Shown in pieces: positions 26,070 through 36,748 of a stretch of 64,000 nucleotides of DNA. A program made the position numbers and the translations under genes. This DNA is from Rhodocyclus tenuis (GTDB lineage: Bacteria > Pseudomonadota > Gammaproteobacteria > Burkholderiales > Rhodocyclaceae), in NCBI RefSeq assembly GCF_014197755.1, contig NZ_JACIGE010000011.1, positions 1 through 64,000 of the forward strand. The letters are read 5' to 3'. The number at the start of each line of letters is the position of its first letter. Position 1 is the first letter of the stretch. The notes under the pieces were generated by a model, which made no database searches, was not told where the DNA came from, and worked only from the letters and a program-made list of their open reading frames with translations.

Positions 26070-27728
26070 TTGAAACTACCTGAAAACCGATGTCAGCGTC
26101 GTGCCCGCTTGCCGCGGCATTGGCTCGCGGGTGTGGCAGCCGGCCTTGTTCTGCTGGGCAGCGCAAGTGCCGACGAGCGCGCGGCGGGAGCCAACTGGGC
26201 GCACATCACGCGTCCCGGCGATACGCTGATCGGCTTGGCCGACGCCTATCTCACCCGGCCGAGCGACTGGCAGCAGCTGCAGAGTCTCAATCAGGTGGAA
26301 AACCCGCGCCGCCTGCAACCGGGACAGCCACTGCTGATTCCGTTCAAGATGATGAAGTCGGTGCCGGTCGGTGCCGAAGTGCTAATGGTCAATGGTGAAG
26401 CGAGCGTACGCTCGCGCGCCGGTGACGAAACGCCATTGCAGGCAGGTAACTGGGTGCGCGTGGGCGACAAGCTGCACGTCGGCGCCGGCAGCAATCTGAC
26501 CTTGCGCTTTCCCGACGGCTCGCGCCTGCTGGTTCTCGAACAGAGCACGCTGACGCTGAGCAAGGCGGTGCGTCTGGGCAAGAGCGATACCTATCGCATC
26601 CAGATCGATCTTTCCGAGGGCAGCGTCGACTCGCGCGTGACGCCGCTGAAGCAGCGCCCCGGCCAGTACGAGGTGCGCACGCCGGCGCTGCGCATGTCGG
26701 TGCGCGGTACCGAGTTTCGCGCTGCCGTGGGTGCGACGCGCAAGCTGACGCGCGGTGAGGTGCTCGCCGGCAGGGTCAGGATGAGCGGCGCCGGCCGGGA
26801 GGTCGTTCTCGGCAAGGGCTTCGGCACGCTGGCGGCGCTCGGCGAAGCGCCGCACGCCTCGCGTCCGCTACCGGTGGCGCCCGATCTGCGCGAGCTGCCG
26901 ACGCGGCTCGAGCGCCTGCCGCTGCGTTTCCCCTGGCCGCAAGCTGCTTCAGCGCACAGCTTCCACGCACAGGTATTCGACAGCCGCGACAGCCTCGTCC
27001 TCGACGGCGTATTCGGCGACGGCGGTGCGAAATGGGCGTCGCTTGGCGATGGTGACTACACGCTGCGCGTGCGCGCCATCGGGTCCGACGGGCTCGAAGG
27101 TGTCAACGCCAGCCACCGCTTCACGCTCGCGGCGCAGCCGGAACCGCCTTTCGCCAGTACGCCGCGCGACAAGGGCCACGGCGACAGCACCCGCTTCAGC
27201 TGGACGGAAACCGCCGGCGTCGTTGCCTATCATTTCCAGCTGGCGAGCGACGCCGGTTTCAGCCAGCCCCTGCTCGATCTGCCGGCGCTGGCAGCAACCG
27301 AAACGACGCAGCCGGTGGCGCTCGGCCACTATTTCTGGCGCGTCGCCAGCATCGACGCGCGCGGCAAGCAGGGGCCGTTCGGCGACGTGCAGCGTTTCGA
27401 GCAGAAGCCGATGCCCGCGAGTCCGCAGGCGTCGTCCGAGATTGGCGACGAGAAGCTGACGTTCCGCTGGCAGGCGGGAGAGCCCGGGCAGAGGTATCTG
27501 CTGCAACTGGCGAAGGTCGCCGACTTCAGCGAGATCGTCGTCGAACAGGAAACCGATCGAGCGGTGATCGAACTGGCACGCCCCGACGCCGGCGACTACT
27601 TCATGCGCGTCAAGGCGATCGACAGCGATGGTTTTGCCGGACCCTTCGGCACCACCCAGCGCATCGCCGTGCCGTCGCGCTTTCCATGGTGGCTGCTGCC
27701 TCTGCTGCTGGTGCCGCTCGCGCATTGA
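26070..27728 (+). CDS. Exported LysM and FecR domain protein
   Basis: A 552-aa protein. TTG 26070 is preferred because GAGGAG lies seven bases upstream and it creates a proper signal peptide (basic start, then HWLAGVAAGLVLLGSASA). LysM domain at about residues 46-95 (ITRPGDTLIGLADAYL), FecR-type domain at about 105-230 (VRGTEFRAAV), then fibronectin-like repeats (about 275-520) and a C-terminal hydrophobic segment with Trp pair (WWLLPLLLVPLAH). Probably anchored to peptidoglycan and signalling across the envelope. It overlaps or abuts the CHASE2 gene. Confidence 0.88.
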   Translation: MKLPENRCQRRARLPRHWLAGVAAGLVLLGSASADERAAGANWAHITRPGDTLIGLADAYLTRPSDWQQLQSLNQVENPRRLQPGQPLLIPFKMMKSVPVGAEVLMVNGEASVRSRAGDETPLQAGNWVRVGDKLHVGAGSNLTLRFPDGSRLLVLEQSTLTLSKAVRLGKSDTYRIQIDLSEGSVDSRVTPLKQRPGQYEVRTPALRMSVRGTEFRAAVGATRKLTRGEVLAGRVRMSGAGREVVLGKGFGTLAALGEAPHASRPLPVAPDLRELPTRLERLPLRFPWPQAASAHSFHAQVFDSRDSLVLDGVFGDGGAKWASLGDGDYTLRVRAIGSDGLEGVNASHRFTLAAQPEPPFASTPRDKGHGDSTRFSWTETAGVVAYHFQLASDAGFSQPLLDLPALAATETTQPVALGHYFWRVASIDARGKQGPFGDVQRFEQKPMPASPQASSEIGDEKLTFRWQAGEPGQRYLLQLAKVADFSEIVVEQETDRAVIELARPDAGDYFMRVKAIDSDGFAGPFGTTQRIAVPSRFPWWLLPLLLVPLAH

Positions 27729-27736
27729 CGTTGCTG

Positions 27737-30673
27737 ATGTTCCCGGCCGTGCGCTCCTTGCCGATAGTCTTTGTGGCGCTGGTCATCAGCTGGCTGCTTT
27801 CGCTGAGCACACCCTACCAGCGGCTGGCACTGTGGCTCGACGATGCGCAACAGGGCACCGTTGCCCGCGAGTATTTTTTCAAGGACTCGCTGGTCGTCGA
27901 TATCGACGAGGAGTCGCTGCGCAAGCTCGAGCCGTTTCTCGGTGTCTGGCCGTACAAGCGCGACATTTTCGCGCTCGTCGCCGACTATCTCGGCGAGGCT
28001 GGCGTGCGTTCAGTCGCCTTCGACATCTTGCTCGCCGAACGGCGCGCCGGCGATCCCGCCCTTGCCCAGGCTGCCGAACGCAACCGCAATCTCGTCTTCG
28101 CGGCGGCCGGGCTGTCGTATCCGCTGGCGATCAGCGAAGCCGAGCGGCAGCAGTTGCTAGCGGCTGCCTGGACGCTGCCGGCGGCGCTGCCGCGCGAGCA
28201 CTGGAGCGCTTTCAGTCTGCCGCTGCCCGAGTTCTGGCAGCCTTCGGCCGTTGCGGCTGCAGGCGGCGAAGCGCTGACCGGGGCGGGGCCGGGAATCGTC
28301 TCCGTGTGGCCCGACGTGGACGGTACGGTGCGGCGCATTCCGCTGTTTCACCAAGCCCAAGAGAGCAGTTTGCCGACGCTGGCGCTGGCCGCCCTGTTGG
28401 CCAGCGAACCCCGGCCGGCGGCCGACTATCTTGCCGCGACGGGCGAACTGAAGCTCGGTCGGCACGTCTGGCCGATTGACGGCAATGGTCGAGCGACGCT
28501 CAACTATCCGCGCAACCCCGACAGCATCCGTACCGCGCCGTTTTACGTTCTGGCGCTGGCGGCGATGGGGGCTTCCGGCGCACAGCTCGATACCGACTGG
28601 CTGAGAGGCAAGGTAGTGTTCATCGGCAGCTCGGCCATCCAGGCCGACAGCGTGCCGACACCACGCGGCCTGCTGCCCGGTGCTCATGTTCTGGCGCTGA
28701 GCTATGAAAACCTCGCCAACGACCTCTTTCTGAAGCCCGCACATTGGCTGGCAAACGCCGGCCTGCTGGCGGTGGCGTTGTTTCTGCCCTTGGGCCTGCT
28801 CCGGCGGCGCGCTCCCTCGCTTGCCGTCATCGCTAGCGGCGCGCTCACCGGCCTACTGCTGGCCTACGTCAGCAATCTGGCTCTGCTGTCCGTCTGGCAA
28901 CAGCAAAGCAGTCTGCTCTTCGCGCTCAGCGCGGTGATCCTCTCCGGCCTGCTGCAACTGGCCATGCTGACCGCCGTCGATGCCAGGCGGCGTAAGGATG
29001 CCGAACATCAGATGCGCATCGCCGCAGCAGTTTTCGACGCCAGCAAGGAGGCGATTTTCGTCACCGATGCCGACCGGCGCGTGGTGTCGATCAATCCGGC
29101 GTTCACCGAAATCACCGGTTACCAGACGAGCGAGGTAATCGGCCGCTATCCGCGCGTGCTCAGTTCGCGCCGCAACGAACTCGGCACGCGCCAGCTGATG
29201 CGCGAAGCGCTGTCGCAGAAGGGCTACTGGCGTGGCGAGCGCTACGGCCGACGCAAGAACGGCGAAACCTATCCGCAATGGCTGTCGATCAGCTCGGTTG
29301 CCGACGCGCAGGGCAAAGTCGAAAAGTGGATTGCGATCTTCTCCGATATTTCGGTACCGAAGGCGGCCGAAGCACAGATCAGCTTTCTTGCCCACTTTGA
29401 TCCGCTCACCCAGTTGCCGAATCGCAACCTGTTGCAGGACCGGTTGAATCTTTCGGTGGCCGCGGCCAGCCGCCATCAGCAGAACGTCATCCTGATGTTC
29501 CTCGACCTCGACCGTTTCAAGAATATCAACGACTCGCTCGGCCACCTCATCGGTGACCAGTTGCTCAAGCAACTGGCACAACGGCTGACCGTCCTGTTGC
29601 GCGAAGGCGACAGCGCTTCGCGCCTCGGTGGCGACGAGTTCGTGCTGCTGCTGCCGAATACCGATGCCGAAGGCGCGGCGCACGTCGCAGGGCGCATTCT
29701 CCAATCGGTTGCCCAGCCGTTCTACATCGGCCACCACGAACTCAACGTCTCGGCGAGCATCGGCATCGCCGAATACCCCGAAAACGGCAGCACCCTCGAC
29801 GATCTTTCGCGTTGCGCCGACTCGGCGCTCTATCGTGCCAAGCACGCCGGGCGCAACAACTACCAGTTCTATACCGCCGAGATGCACGAGCGTGCATGCG
29901 AGGTGCTGAGCATCGAGAACAGTCTGCGCCATGCGCTGGAGCGGGGTGAATTCCTCATCCATTACCAGCCACAGGTGGACGCCCGGACACGGCAGATGGT
30001 CGCGCTGGAAGCCCTGATCCGCTGGCAGCATCCGGTGTGGGGGCTGGTCTCGCCGGACCAGTTCATTTCCATCGCCGAGGAAAGCGGGCAGATTCGCGAG
30101 ATCGGCGATTGGGTGCTCAAGGAGGTGCTGGCGCAGATCAGGGCGTGGCGTGCGGCGGGCCTGCCGGCGGTGCCGGTGGCGGTCAATCTGTCGCTGGCGC
30201 AGTTCCGCCAGAACAGCCTGTGCGATCAGCTGATCGACTCGCTCGCCGCCAGCGGCGTCGAACCGGCGATGCTCGAGCTGGAGCTGACGGAGAGCATCGC
30301 CATGGAGGACATCTCCTTTACGGTCGACAGCATGGACCGCATGCGCGCGCTCGGCATCCGCTTTGCCATCGACGATTTCGGCACCGGCTACTCGTCGCTG
30401 TCGCATCTGAAGCGTTTCCGCGCCGACAAGATCAAGATCGATCAGTCATTCGTGCGCAATCTGTCGATCGACAACGACGACAGGGCGATCGTCATGGCGA
30501 TCATCAACCTTGCGCACAATCTTGGTTCGCGCGTCGTCGCCGAAGGTGTCGAGACGCCCGAACAGCTCGAGTTCCTGTGCGCCAATGGTTGTGATGAGGT
30601 GCAGGGCTACTACTTCCAGCGACCGGTGGAAGCGGAGAAAGTCGCGCTGCTCTTCGGCCGGAACTTCACTTAG
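27737..30673 (+). CDS. CHASE2-PAS-GGDEF-EAL c-di-GMP synthase/phosphodiesterase
   Basis: About 978 aa. Domains: membrane helix (about 8-25), periplasmic CHASE2 sensor (about 35-320), three helices (about 335-415), PAS (about 425-545), GGDEF (about 550-710) with intact GGDEF at 631-635 and the inhibitory RxxD site at 622-625, and EAL (about 730-975) with intact EAL at 758-760 and the DDFGTGYSSL and EGVET motifs. Both catalytic activities look possible. Start ATG 27737; TTG 27725, overlapping the upstream stop as TTGA, is equally plausible. Pairing with the FecR/LysM gene suggests an envelope-sensing c-di-GMP module. Confidence 0.92.
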   Translation: MFPAVRSLPIVFVALVISWLLSLSTPYQRLALWLDDAQQGTVAREYFFKDSLVVDIDEESLRKLEPFLGVWPYKRDIFALVADYLGEAGVRSVAFDILLAERRAGDPALAQAAERNRNLVFAAAGLSYPLAISEAERQQLLAAAWTLPAALPREHWSAFSLPLPEFWQPSAVAAAGGEALTGAGPGIVSVWPDVDGTVRRIPLFHQAQESSLPTLALAALLASEPRPAADYLAATGELKLGRHVWPIDGNGRATLNYPRNPDSIRTAPFYVLALAAMGASGAQLDTDWLRGKVVFIGSSAIQADSVPTPRGLLPGAHVLALSYENLANDLFLKPAHWLANAGLLAVALFLPLGLLRRRAPSLAVIASGALTGLLLAYVSNLALLSVWQQQSSLLFALSAVILSGLLQLAMLTAVDARRRKDAEHQMRIAAAVFDASKEAIFVTDADRRVVSINPAFTEITGYQTSEVIGRYPRVLSSRRNELGTRQLMREALSQKGYWRGERYGRRKNGETYPQWLSISSVADAQGKVEKWIAIFSDISVPKAAEAQISFLAHFDPLTQLPNRNLLQDRLNLSVAAASRHQQNVILMFLDLDRFKNINDSLGHLIGDQLLKQLAQRLTVLLREGDSASRLGGDEFVLLLPNTDAEGAAHVAGRILQSVAQPFYIGHHELNVSASIGIAEYPENGSTLDDLSRCADSALYRAKHAGRNNYQFYTAEMHERACEVLSIENSLRHALERGEFLIHYQPQVDARTRQMVALEALIRWQHPVWGLVSPDQFISIAEESGQIREIGDWVLKEVLAQIRAWRAAGLPAVPVAVNLSLAQFRQNSLCDQLIDSLAASGVEPAMLELELTESIAMEDISFTVDSMDRMRALGIRFAIDDFGTGYSSLSHLKRFRADKIKIDQSFVRNLSIDNDDRAIVMAIINLAHNLGSRVVAEGVETPEQLEFLCANGCDEVQGYYFQRPVEAEKVALLFGRNFT

Positions 30674-30743
30674 CTCGTCCGGCATGCGCGATGGCTGATT
30701 CGGGCCGCCGCGGCACTCAACAGCCGGTACGGAAGGCGGTCTT

Positions 30744-31574
30744 TCAGCTCCGCTCGAAGTAGGGCAACAGCGCCTTGGCCGCTTTGATGCGTTGCTTGGC
30801 GCTTGCCGACGGATCGTTCATCACCGCCAGCAGAAAGCTCTGCGGGTCGGCGAAGCCGCCGCCAAGATTGAGTTGGTGCGCTGCGCTTCGGCGATCCGCG
30901 CCGGTCGACGCCACGTTGTCCGCGCCGGTCGCTGGCGTCTTCACATCGCCATCAGTGCTGACGGGCGACTCGAGAATCCTCAGCGCGGCGTCGAAGTCGT
31001 CGGCCTTGATGCTGTGCAGGCGGGCCAGAAGCTCGGCCTGAGCGTCCATGTTCGGCGCGCTTTCGAGTCCTCCTTCGTCGATGAACATGCTGCCCATGCT
31101 CGGGTCGATGAACGCCGACCACCTGCCGGAAACCTGATCCAGCGCTGGCACCAGTTCAAGCGGAGTCGGCAGCGCCGGCACGTTCCCGGTGCCAACGGGA
31201 TGCAAGCCGAGCGCGGCCACGGGCATTTCGCCGAGGCAGCGCCGACGCAGGGCCTCAAGGAAACGGCCGGCCTGTGCCGGAGCTTGCGGCTGGGCCAGCG
31301 ACAGCCAGAGCTGAAAGCCAGTGCATCCCGAAACCGAGATCGCCGGCGCTGGCAGGCCCAGTTCCTCCTGCACACAGCGATTGAGCTTTGCCACCAGCGG
31401 CCAGTCGCTAGAGTTGCGGAAACTGACGAGCAGCGTACGGACCTGAGCGTTCGCGTCGACCGGGTCAAGCGGCAGGGAGACGTCGCCGGCCAGTTGTGCG
31501 GCGACGAGATCGGGCGTCAATGCGCTGCCCGGAGGCAGATAGAGTCGCCGCAATTCCTGGATCAGTCTGTTCAT
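30744..31574 (-). CDS. Conserved-looking hypothetical protein
   Basis: A 276-aa cytoplasmic protein without membrane segments. I do not recognise the family. The middle (about residues 55-135) has a compact alpha/beta look (ISVSGCTGFQLWLSLAQP), and the C-terminus (about 235-276) contains ADPQSFLLAVMNDPSASAKQ followed by a basic helix, somewhat like small phage-terminase-type helical segments. It stands alone between the c-di-GMP gene and tRNA-Pro; the upstream spacing suggests its own promoter. Confidence 0.72.
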   Translation of the reverse strand: MNRLIQELRRLYLPPGSALTPDLVAAQLAGDVSLPLDPVDANAQVRTLLVSFRNSSDWPLVAKLNRCVQEELGLPAPAISVSGCTGFQLWLSLAQPQAPAQAGRFLEALRRRCLGEMPVAALGLHPVGTGNVPALPTPLELVPALDQVSGRWSAFIDPSMGSMFIDEGGLESAPNMDAQAELLARLHSIKADDFDAALRILESPVSTDGDVKTPATGADNVASTGADRRSAAHQLNLGGGFADPQSFLLAVMNDPSASAKQRIKAAKALLPYFERS

Positions 31575-31675
31575 TGATCACCATCAGGTCGGGAGCAGCC
31601 AGCGAATGCCTCTGGCGCACATCGTCGGGCACATGCGCTGACAAGCGGGGCGAAAAGCAGAACGACTCAGAAAGC

Positions 31676-31706
31676 AAAAAGGCCAATCCGGAGATTGGCC
31701 TTTTTT
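31676..31706. terminator. Bidirectional intrinsic terminator after tRNA-Pro
   Basis: A5 followed by GGCCAATC (31681-31688), loop CGGA, GATTGGCC (31693-31700) and T6. On the minus strand it lies just after tRNA-Pro and is followed by T5. Confidence 0.9.
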
Positions 31707-31715
31707 CAGTTTCTT

Positions 31716-31793
<78 letters not shown>

Positions 31794-31829
31794 CTGGCCG
31801 GCATTATATCCGAAAACGCCCGCTGCGCC

Positions 31830-32234
31830 TCAATTTCCGAGCACTGCGGCGGTACTGGCTTCGGGGCGGAGCAGCGCGGCGATTGCCAGCAACTCGGCAC
31901 GCACAGCGTCAAGCGTCGGCACGCTGCTGTCGGCGGCTTCTTCGGGCAGACCTTCATCGAGGCGGTTGCGTGCGCCGCTGATCGTGAAACCCTGGTTGTA
32001 GAGCAGTTCGCGGATGCGCCGCACGAGCAGCACCTCGTGGTGCTGGTAGTAGCGGCGGTTGCCGCGGCGCTTGACCGGCTTGAGTTGTGTGAATTCCTGT
32101 TCCCAGTAGCGCAGGACGTGCGGCTTGACGCCACAAAGCTCGCTCACTTCACCGATGGTGAAGTAGCGCTTGGCCGGAATCGGCGGCAGCGGCTCGCGGC
32201 CGGCGTCTTTATGCGACGGTTCCATGGTTGCCAT
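31830..32234 (-). CDS. MerR-family transcriptional regulator
   Basis: A 134-aa protein with a MerR winged-helix DNA-binding domain (about residues 22-92: [20 protein letters not shown], then RRGNRRYY). It has a short C-terminal part without metal-binding cysteines. The gene directly overlapping ihfA is usual in beta/gammaproteobacteria; its regulon is not known. Start ATG 32234, with MEPSHKDA at 32225 as an alternative. Confidence 0.9.
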   Translation of the reverse strand: MATMEPSHKDAGREPLPPIPAKRYFTIGEVSELCGVKPHVLRYWEQEFTQLKPVKRRGNRRYYQHHEVLLVRRIRELLYNQGFTISGARNRLDEGLPEEAADSSVPTLDAVRAELLAIAALLRPEASTAAVLGN

Positions 32235-32511
32235 TTTCTACTTCGGCCTTCAGTTTCTGGCTGGCATGGAAGGTGACGACGCGGCGTGCGGTGATCGGGA
32301 TTTCCTCGCCGGTCTTCGGGTTGCGTCCCGGACGTTGCGGCTTGTCGCGTAGCTGGAAGTTGCCGAAGCCGGAGAGCTTGACGCCGTCGCCTGTTTCGAG
32401 GGCGTTGCGGATTTCCTCAAAGAACGCTTCAACCATGTCTTTGGCTTCGCGCTTGTTGAGTCCGACCTTCTCGAACAGGAGGTCGGCGAGTTCTGCCTTG
32501 GTCAATGTCAT
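32209..32511 (-). CDS. ihfA: Integration host factor subunit alpha
   Basis: A 100-aa HU/IHF-fold protein with [20 protein letters not shown] at the start, [22 protein letters not shown] (split across the beta arm, with the Pro that intercalates DNA), and [12 protein letters not shown]. It forms the IHF heterodimer that bends DNA. Downstream of pheT by 12 bases and overlapping the merR gene. Confidence 0.97.
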   Translation of the reverse strand: MTLTKAELADLLFEKVGLNKREAKDMVEAFFEEIRNALETGDGVKLSGFGNFQLRDKPQRPGRNPKTGEEIPITARRVVTFHASQKLKAEVENGNHGTVA

Positions 32512-32523
32512 TATTTTTCCTCG

Positions 32524-34899
32524 TCAGACACGGAGCTGCGCGGAGAACGCCTGCTGCGCATAATCGATGAGTTTTTGCACGGCGAAATCGACTTCCGAGT
32601 CTTGCAAAGTTTTTTGAGTATCTTGCATAACTATCCGGAAAGCAACACTTTTTTTCCCGTCGGGGACGCCTTTGCCGGTGTAGATATCGAACAGGCGCAG
32701 TTCCTGGACGGGCGGCGGACAGTGCGCGGCAAAGCCGTCGAGCAGCGTTTGCAGCGGCAGATCGTAGTCGACGAGCAGCGCCACGTCGCGGATCGCCGGT
32801 GGCTGCCGCGAGACTTCGACAAACTGCGGCAGGTGTGCGCGCAGCAGTGCGGCAAGTTCAAGTTCGAAGAGCACCGGCGCCTGCGCCAGCTCGTATTTCT
32901 GCACCCATTGCGGATGCAGCTCGCCGATGAAACCGATGGCTTCGCCGTCAAGCACGACGCGGGCGGTACGGCCGGGGTGCAGCGCCGGGTGTGTCGCTTT
33001 CTCGAAGCGGGCGACGGCGGGCAGCAGTAGCGCTTCCAGATCGGCCTTGAGATCGAAGAAATCGACGGCGCGCGCCGGTCTGCCCCATTGTTCGGGTTGC
33101 GCACCGCCGAAAGCCAGTCCGCCGAGCCGCCAGGGCTGGCGGAAGCCGGCGACCGGCGCACCCGCCTGGTCGCGCAGGAAGCAGCGGCCGGTTTCGAAGA
33201 TGCGCACGCGGTTCTGCCGCCGCCGCAGGTTGGCTTGCAGGGTGCCGACAAGGCCGCCGATCAGCGACGAGCGCATCACCGCCAGTTGGCTGGCGATCGG
33301 GTTGGCGAGCCGGACCGGCTTACGGTTATCGGCGAAGTCGGTTTCGCGTGCCTCTTCGACGAAAGCGAAGTTGATCACTTCCTGGAAGCCGCGATCGGCG
33401 AGGATCTGGCGCAGGCGCGGCAGCGGCCGGGAATCTTCGCTCTGCGCCAGCATCGACAGCATGGCGCGTGGTGGTTGCGAGGGGATGTTGTCGTAGCCGT
33501 AGAGGCGGGCGATTTCCTCGATCAGGTCTTCCTCGATTTCGAGGTCGAAGCGATAGCTCGGCGGTGTCACGACAAAGTCGTCACCGTCGCGCTGGCAGTC
33601 GAGCGCCAGATGGCCGAGCAGTTCGGCGATGGTGTCCGGCGCAAACTCGACGCCGAGTACGCGCGCGACGCGTGCCGTGCGCAGGCGCAGCGGTGGCCGC
33701 GCCGGCAGTTCAGCGAGCGCTTCACTGAGCGGACCGGACTGGCCACCGCAGATGGCGACGACCAGTTCGCTGGCGCGTTCGAGCGCACGCAGCGTGCCGG
33801 CGAAATCGACACCGCGTTCGAAGCGGTGCGAAGCGTCCGAGGAGAAGCCGTAGCGGCGGGCGCGGCCGGCGATCGCTGCCGGCGCGAAGAAGGCCGATTC
33901 AAGGAAGACCTCGGTTGTGTCGAGGGTGATCGCGCTGTCGTTACCGCCCATGATGCCGGCCATCGCCAGCGCCTTTTCGTCGTCGGCGATGAGCAGGACG
34001 TCGTCGGCGAGCGTCAGCGTTTCGCCGTTGAGCAGGCGCAGCGTTTCGTCCGGCTGCGCCATGCGTGCGCGCACCGTTCCCTGCAGGCGGGCGTTGTCGA
34101 AAGCGTGCAGCGGCTGGCCGAGTTCGAGCATCACGTAGTTGGTGATGTCGACCAGCGCCGAGATCGGGCGCAGGCCGCTGCGCAGCAGGCGGCGGGCCAT
34201 CCATTCGGGCGTTGCTGCACGCGCATCGACGCCGCTGATCACCCGGCCGCAGTAACGCGGGCAGGCTGCCGGCGCAGCGAGTGCGACGCTGCGCGCTGCG
34301 CTGCCGGTGACGGTAACGCTGGCGACAGCGGGGAACTGAGCCTTCGTGCCGGTGAGCGCCGCGACTTCGCGCGCGATGCCGGTCAGCGACAGGCAGTCGG
34401 CACGGTTCGGCGTCAGCTTCAGCGTCAGCATGCGGTCGTCGAGGTCGAGCAGGCGGCGCACGTCGTCGCCGGCTTGTGCGTCGGCGGCCAGCGGCAGCAG
34501 GCCCGAGGCGTCTGCGTCGATGCCGAGTTCCTTGGCCGAACAGAGCATTCCCGAGGATTCGATGCCGCGCACCTTCGCCACCTTGATGACGAAATCGCCG
34601 GGCAGGACGGCGCCGGGCAGCGCGCACGGCACTTTCATGCCGACGGCGACGTTCGGCGCGCCGCAGACGATCTGCGCCACGGTTCCATTGCCGATGTCGA
34701 CACGGCAGACGTTGAGACGGTCGGCGTTCGGGTGCTTGGTGACTTCCAGCACGTGGCCGACGACGACCTGGCTGAAAGCGGGCGCGACCGCTTCGACCTC
34801 TTCGACTTCAAGGCCGGCCATGGTCAGGAGATGCGAAAGCTCGTCGCCGCTGCGGTCGGTGGCGACGAAGGAGCGGAGCCAGGATTCGGAGAATTTCAT
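32524..34899 (-). CDS. pheT: Phenylalanine--tRNA ligase beta subunit
   Basis: A 791-aa subunit of the usual bacterial size. N-terminal tRNA-binding (EMAP-like) domain (about residues 40-150), B3/B4 editing domain (about 210-385), B5 domain (about 400-475), catalytic-like core and the C-terminal anticodon-binding FDX-ACB domain (about 695-790). It charges tRNA-Phe with PheS as an alpha2beta2 enzyme. It is followed by ihfA, and precedes by 49 bases from pheS. Confidence 0.97.
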   Translation of the reverse strand: MKFSESWLRSFVATDRSGDELSHLLTMAGLEVEEVEAVAPAFSQVVVGHVLEVTKHPNADRLNVCRVDIGNGTVAQIVCGAPNVAVGMKVPCALPGAVLPGDFVIKVAKVRGIESSGMLCSAKELGIDADASGLLPLAADAQAGDDVRRLLDLDDRMLTLKLTPNRADCLSLTGIAREVAALTGTKAQFPAVASVTVTGSAARSVALAAPAACPRYCGRVISGVDARAATPEWMARRLLRSGLRPISALVDITNYVMLELGQPLHAFDNARLQGTVRARMAQPDETLRLLNGETLTLADDVLLIADDEKALAMAGIMGGNDSAITLDTTEVFLESAFFAPAAIAGRARRYGFSSDASHRFERGVDFAGTLRALERASELVVAICGGQSGPLSEALAELPARPPLRLRTARVARVLGVEFAPDTIAELLGHLALDCQRDGDDFVVTPPSYRFDLEIEEDLIEEIARLYGYDNIPSQPPRAMLSMLAQSEDSRPLPRLRQILADRGFQEVINFAFVEEARETDFADNRKPVRLANPIASQLAVMRSSLIGGLVGTLQANLRRRQNRVRIFETGRCFLRDQAGAPVAGFRQPWRLGGLAFGGAQPEQWGRPARAVDFFDLKADLEALLLPAVARFEKATHPALHPGRTARVVLDGEAIGFIGELHPQWVQKYELAQAPVLFELELAALLRAHLPQFVEVSRQPPAIRDVALLVDYDLPLQTLLDGFAAHCPPPVQELRLFDIYTGKGVPDGKKSVAFRIVMQDTQKTLQDSEVDFAVQKLIDYAQQAFSAQLRV

Positions 34900-34948
34900 G
34901 ATCGGTGAGTGGCCTCTGGGCGAGTGCTACACGAGTTCCGGACGGGTT

Positions 34949-36053
<1,105 letters not shown>

Positions 36054-36062
36054 CTGCGAAGC

Positions 36063-36422
36063 TTAGGCGGCGAGGCCGGCTTTTGCCTGTTCGGCGATAG
36101 CCGCAAAGGCCGGCTTGTCGAACACGGCCAGATCGGCGAGAACCTTGCGGTCAATTTCGATCTGGGCCTTCTTCAGGCCGTTCATGAAGGTGCTGTACTT
36201 CAGGCCGAGTTCGCGGGCGGCGGCGTTGATACGCGCAATCCACAGCGTACGGAACTGACGCTTCCTCTGCCGGCGGTCACGGTACTGGTACTGACCGGCC
36301 TTCATCACCGCCTGCTTGGCGATGCGATATACGTTCTTGCGGCGACCGCGGTAACCCTTGGCCTGGGCAAGAACCTTCTTGTGGCGCGCGCGCGCCGTTA
36401 CACCACGTTTGACTCTGGGCAT
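36063..36422 (-). CDS. rplT: 50S ribosomal protein L20
   Basis: A 119-aa protein that reads as L20 throughout ([45 protein letters not shown]). It organises the 5' part of 23S rRNA and in many bacteria represses its own operon. Eleven bases after rpmI. Confidence 0.99.
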   Translation of the reverse strand: MPRVKRGVTARARHKKVLAQAKGYRGRRKNVYRIAKQAVMKAGQYQYRDRRQRKRQFRTLWIARINAAARELGLKYSTFMNGLKKAQIEIDRKVLADLAVFDKPAFAAIAEQAKAGLAA

Positions 36423-36433
36423 CTTTTATCTCC

Positions 36434-36631
36434 TTACGCGTACGGCATCATCGAACGAACCATGGCCTTGTCGGAATCATGGACTCCGGTCATGCCGCGC
36501 AGTTGGCGCTTGGTCTTCGTCGATTTCTTGGTCAGGATGTGGCGCTTGAACGCCTGGCCCCGCTTGATGCCGCCGCTGGCGCGAATCTTGAACCGCTTGG
36601 CGGCCCCGCTCTTCGTCTTCATCTTGGGCAT
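36434..36631 (-). CDS. rpmI: 50S ribosomal protein L35
   Basis: A 65-aa protein starting [19 protein letters not shown], standard L35 length. Open frame continues to 36727 but the ATG at 36631 is the family start and is preceded by GGAGC. Between infC and rplT as usual. Confidence 0.98.
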   Translation of the reverse strand: MPKMKTKSGAAKRFKIRASGGIKRGQAFKRHILTKKSTKTKRQLRGMTGVHDSDKAMVRSMMPYA

Positions 36632-36663
36632 TGAATGCTCCTTATTTGACATGGCTACAGGTG

Positions 36664-36745
36664 TCTCCCGACGGGAGTGCTTGTCAACCCGGAACCACTT
36701 GTGGTGCTGCTCAAACCGGCTGGCCACCCAAACAGGTGGTCAGCC
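36664..36745 (-). promoter_or_regulatory. Structured infC-rpmI intergenic region
   Basis: Two hairpins: CTCCC/GGGAG (36665-36669, 36673-36677) and an 11-bp stem with one mismatch (36718-36728 with 36735-36745). In E. coli the infC-rpmI region folds into the L20 translational operator; here the same location is structured, but I cannot confirm an L20-binding fold. Confidence 0.45.
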
Positions 36746-36748
36746 TTG

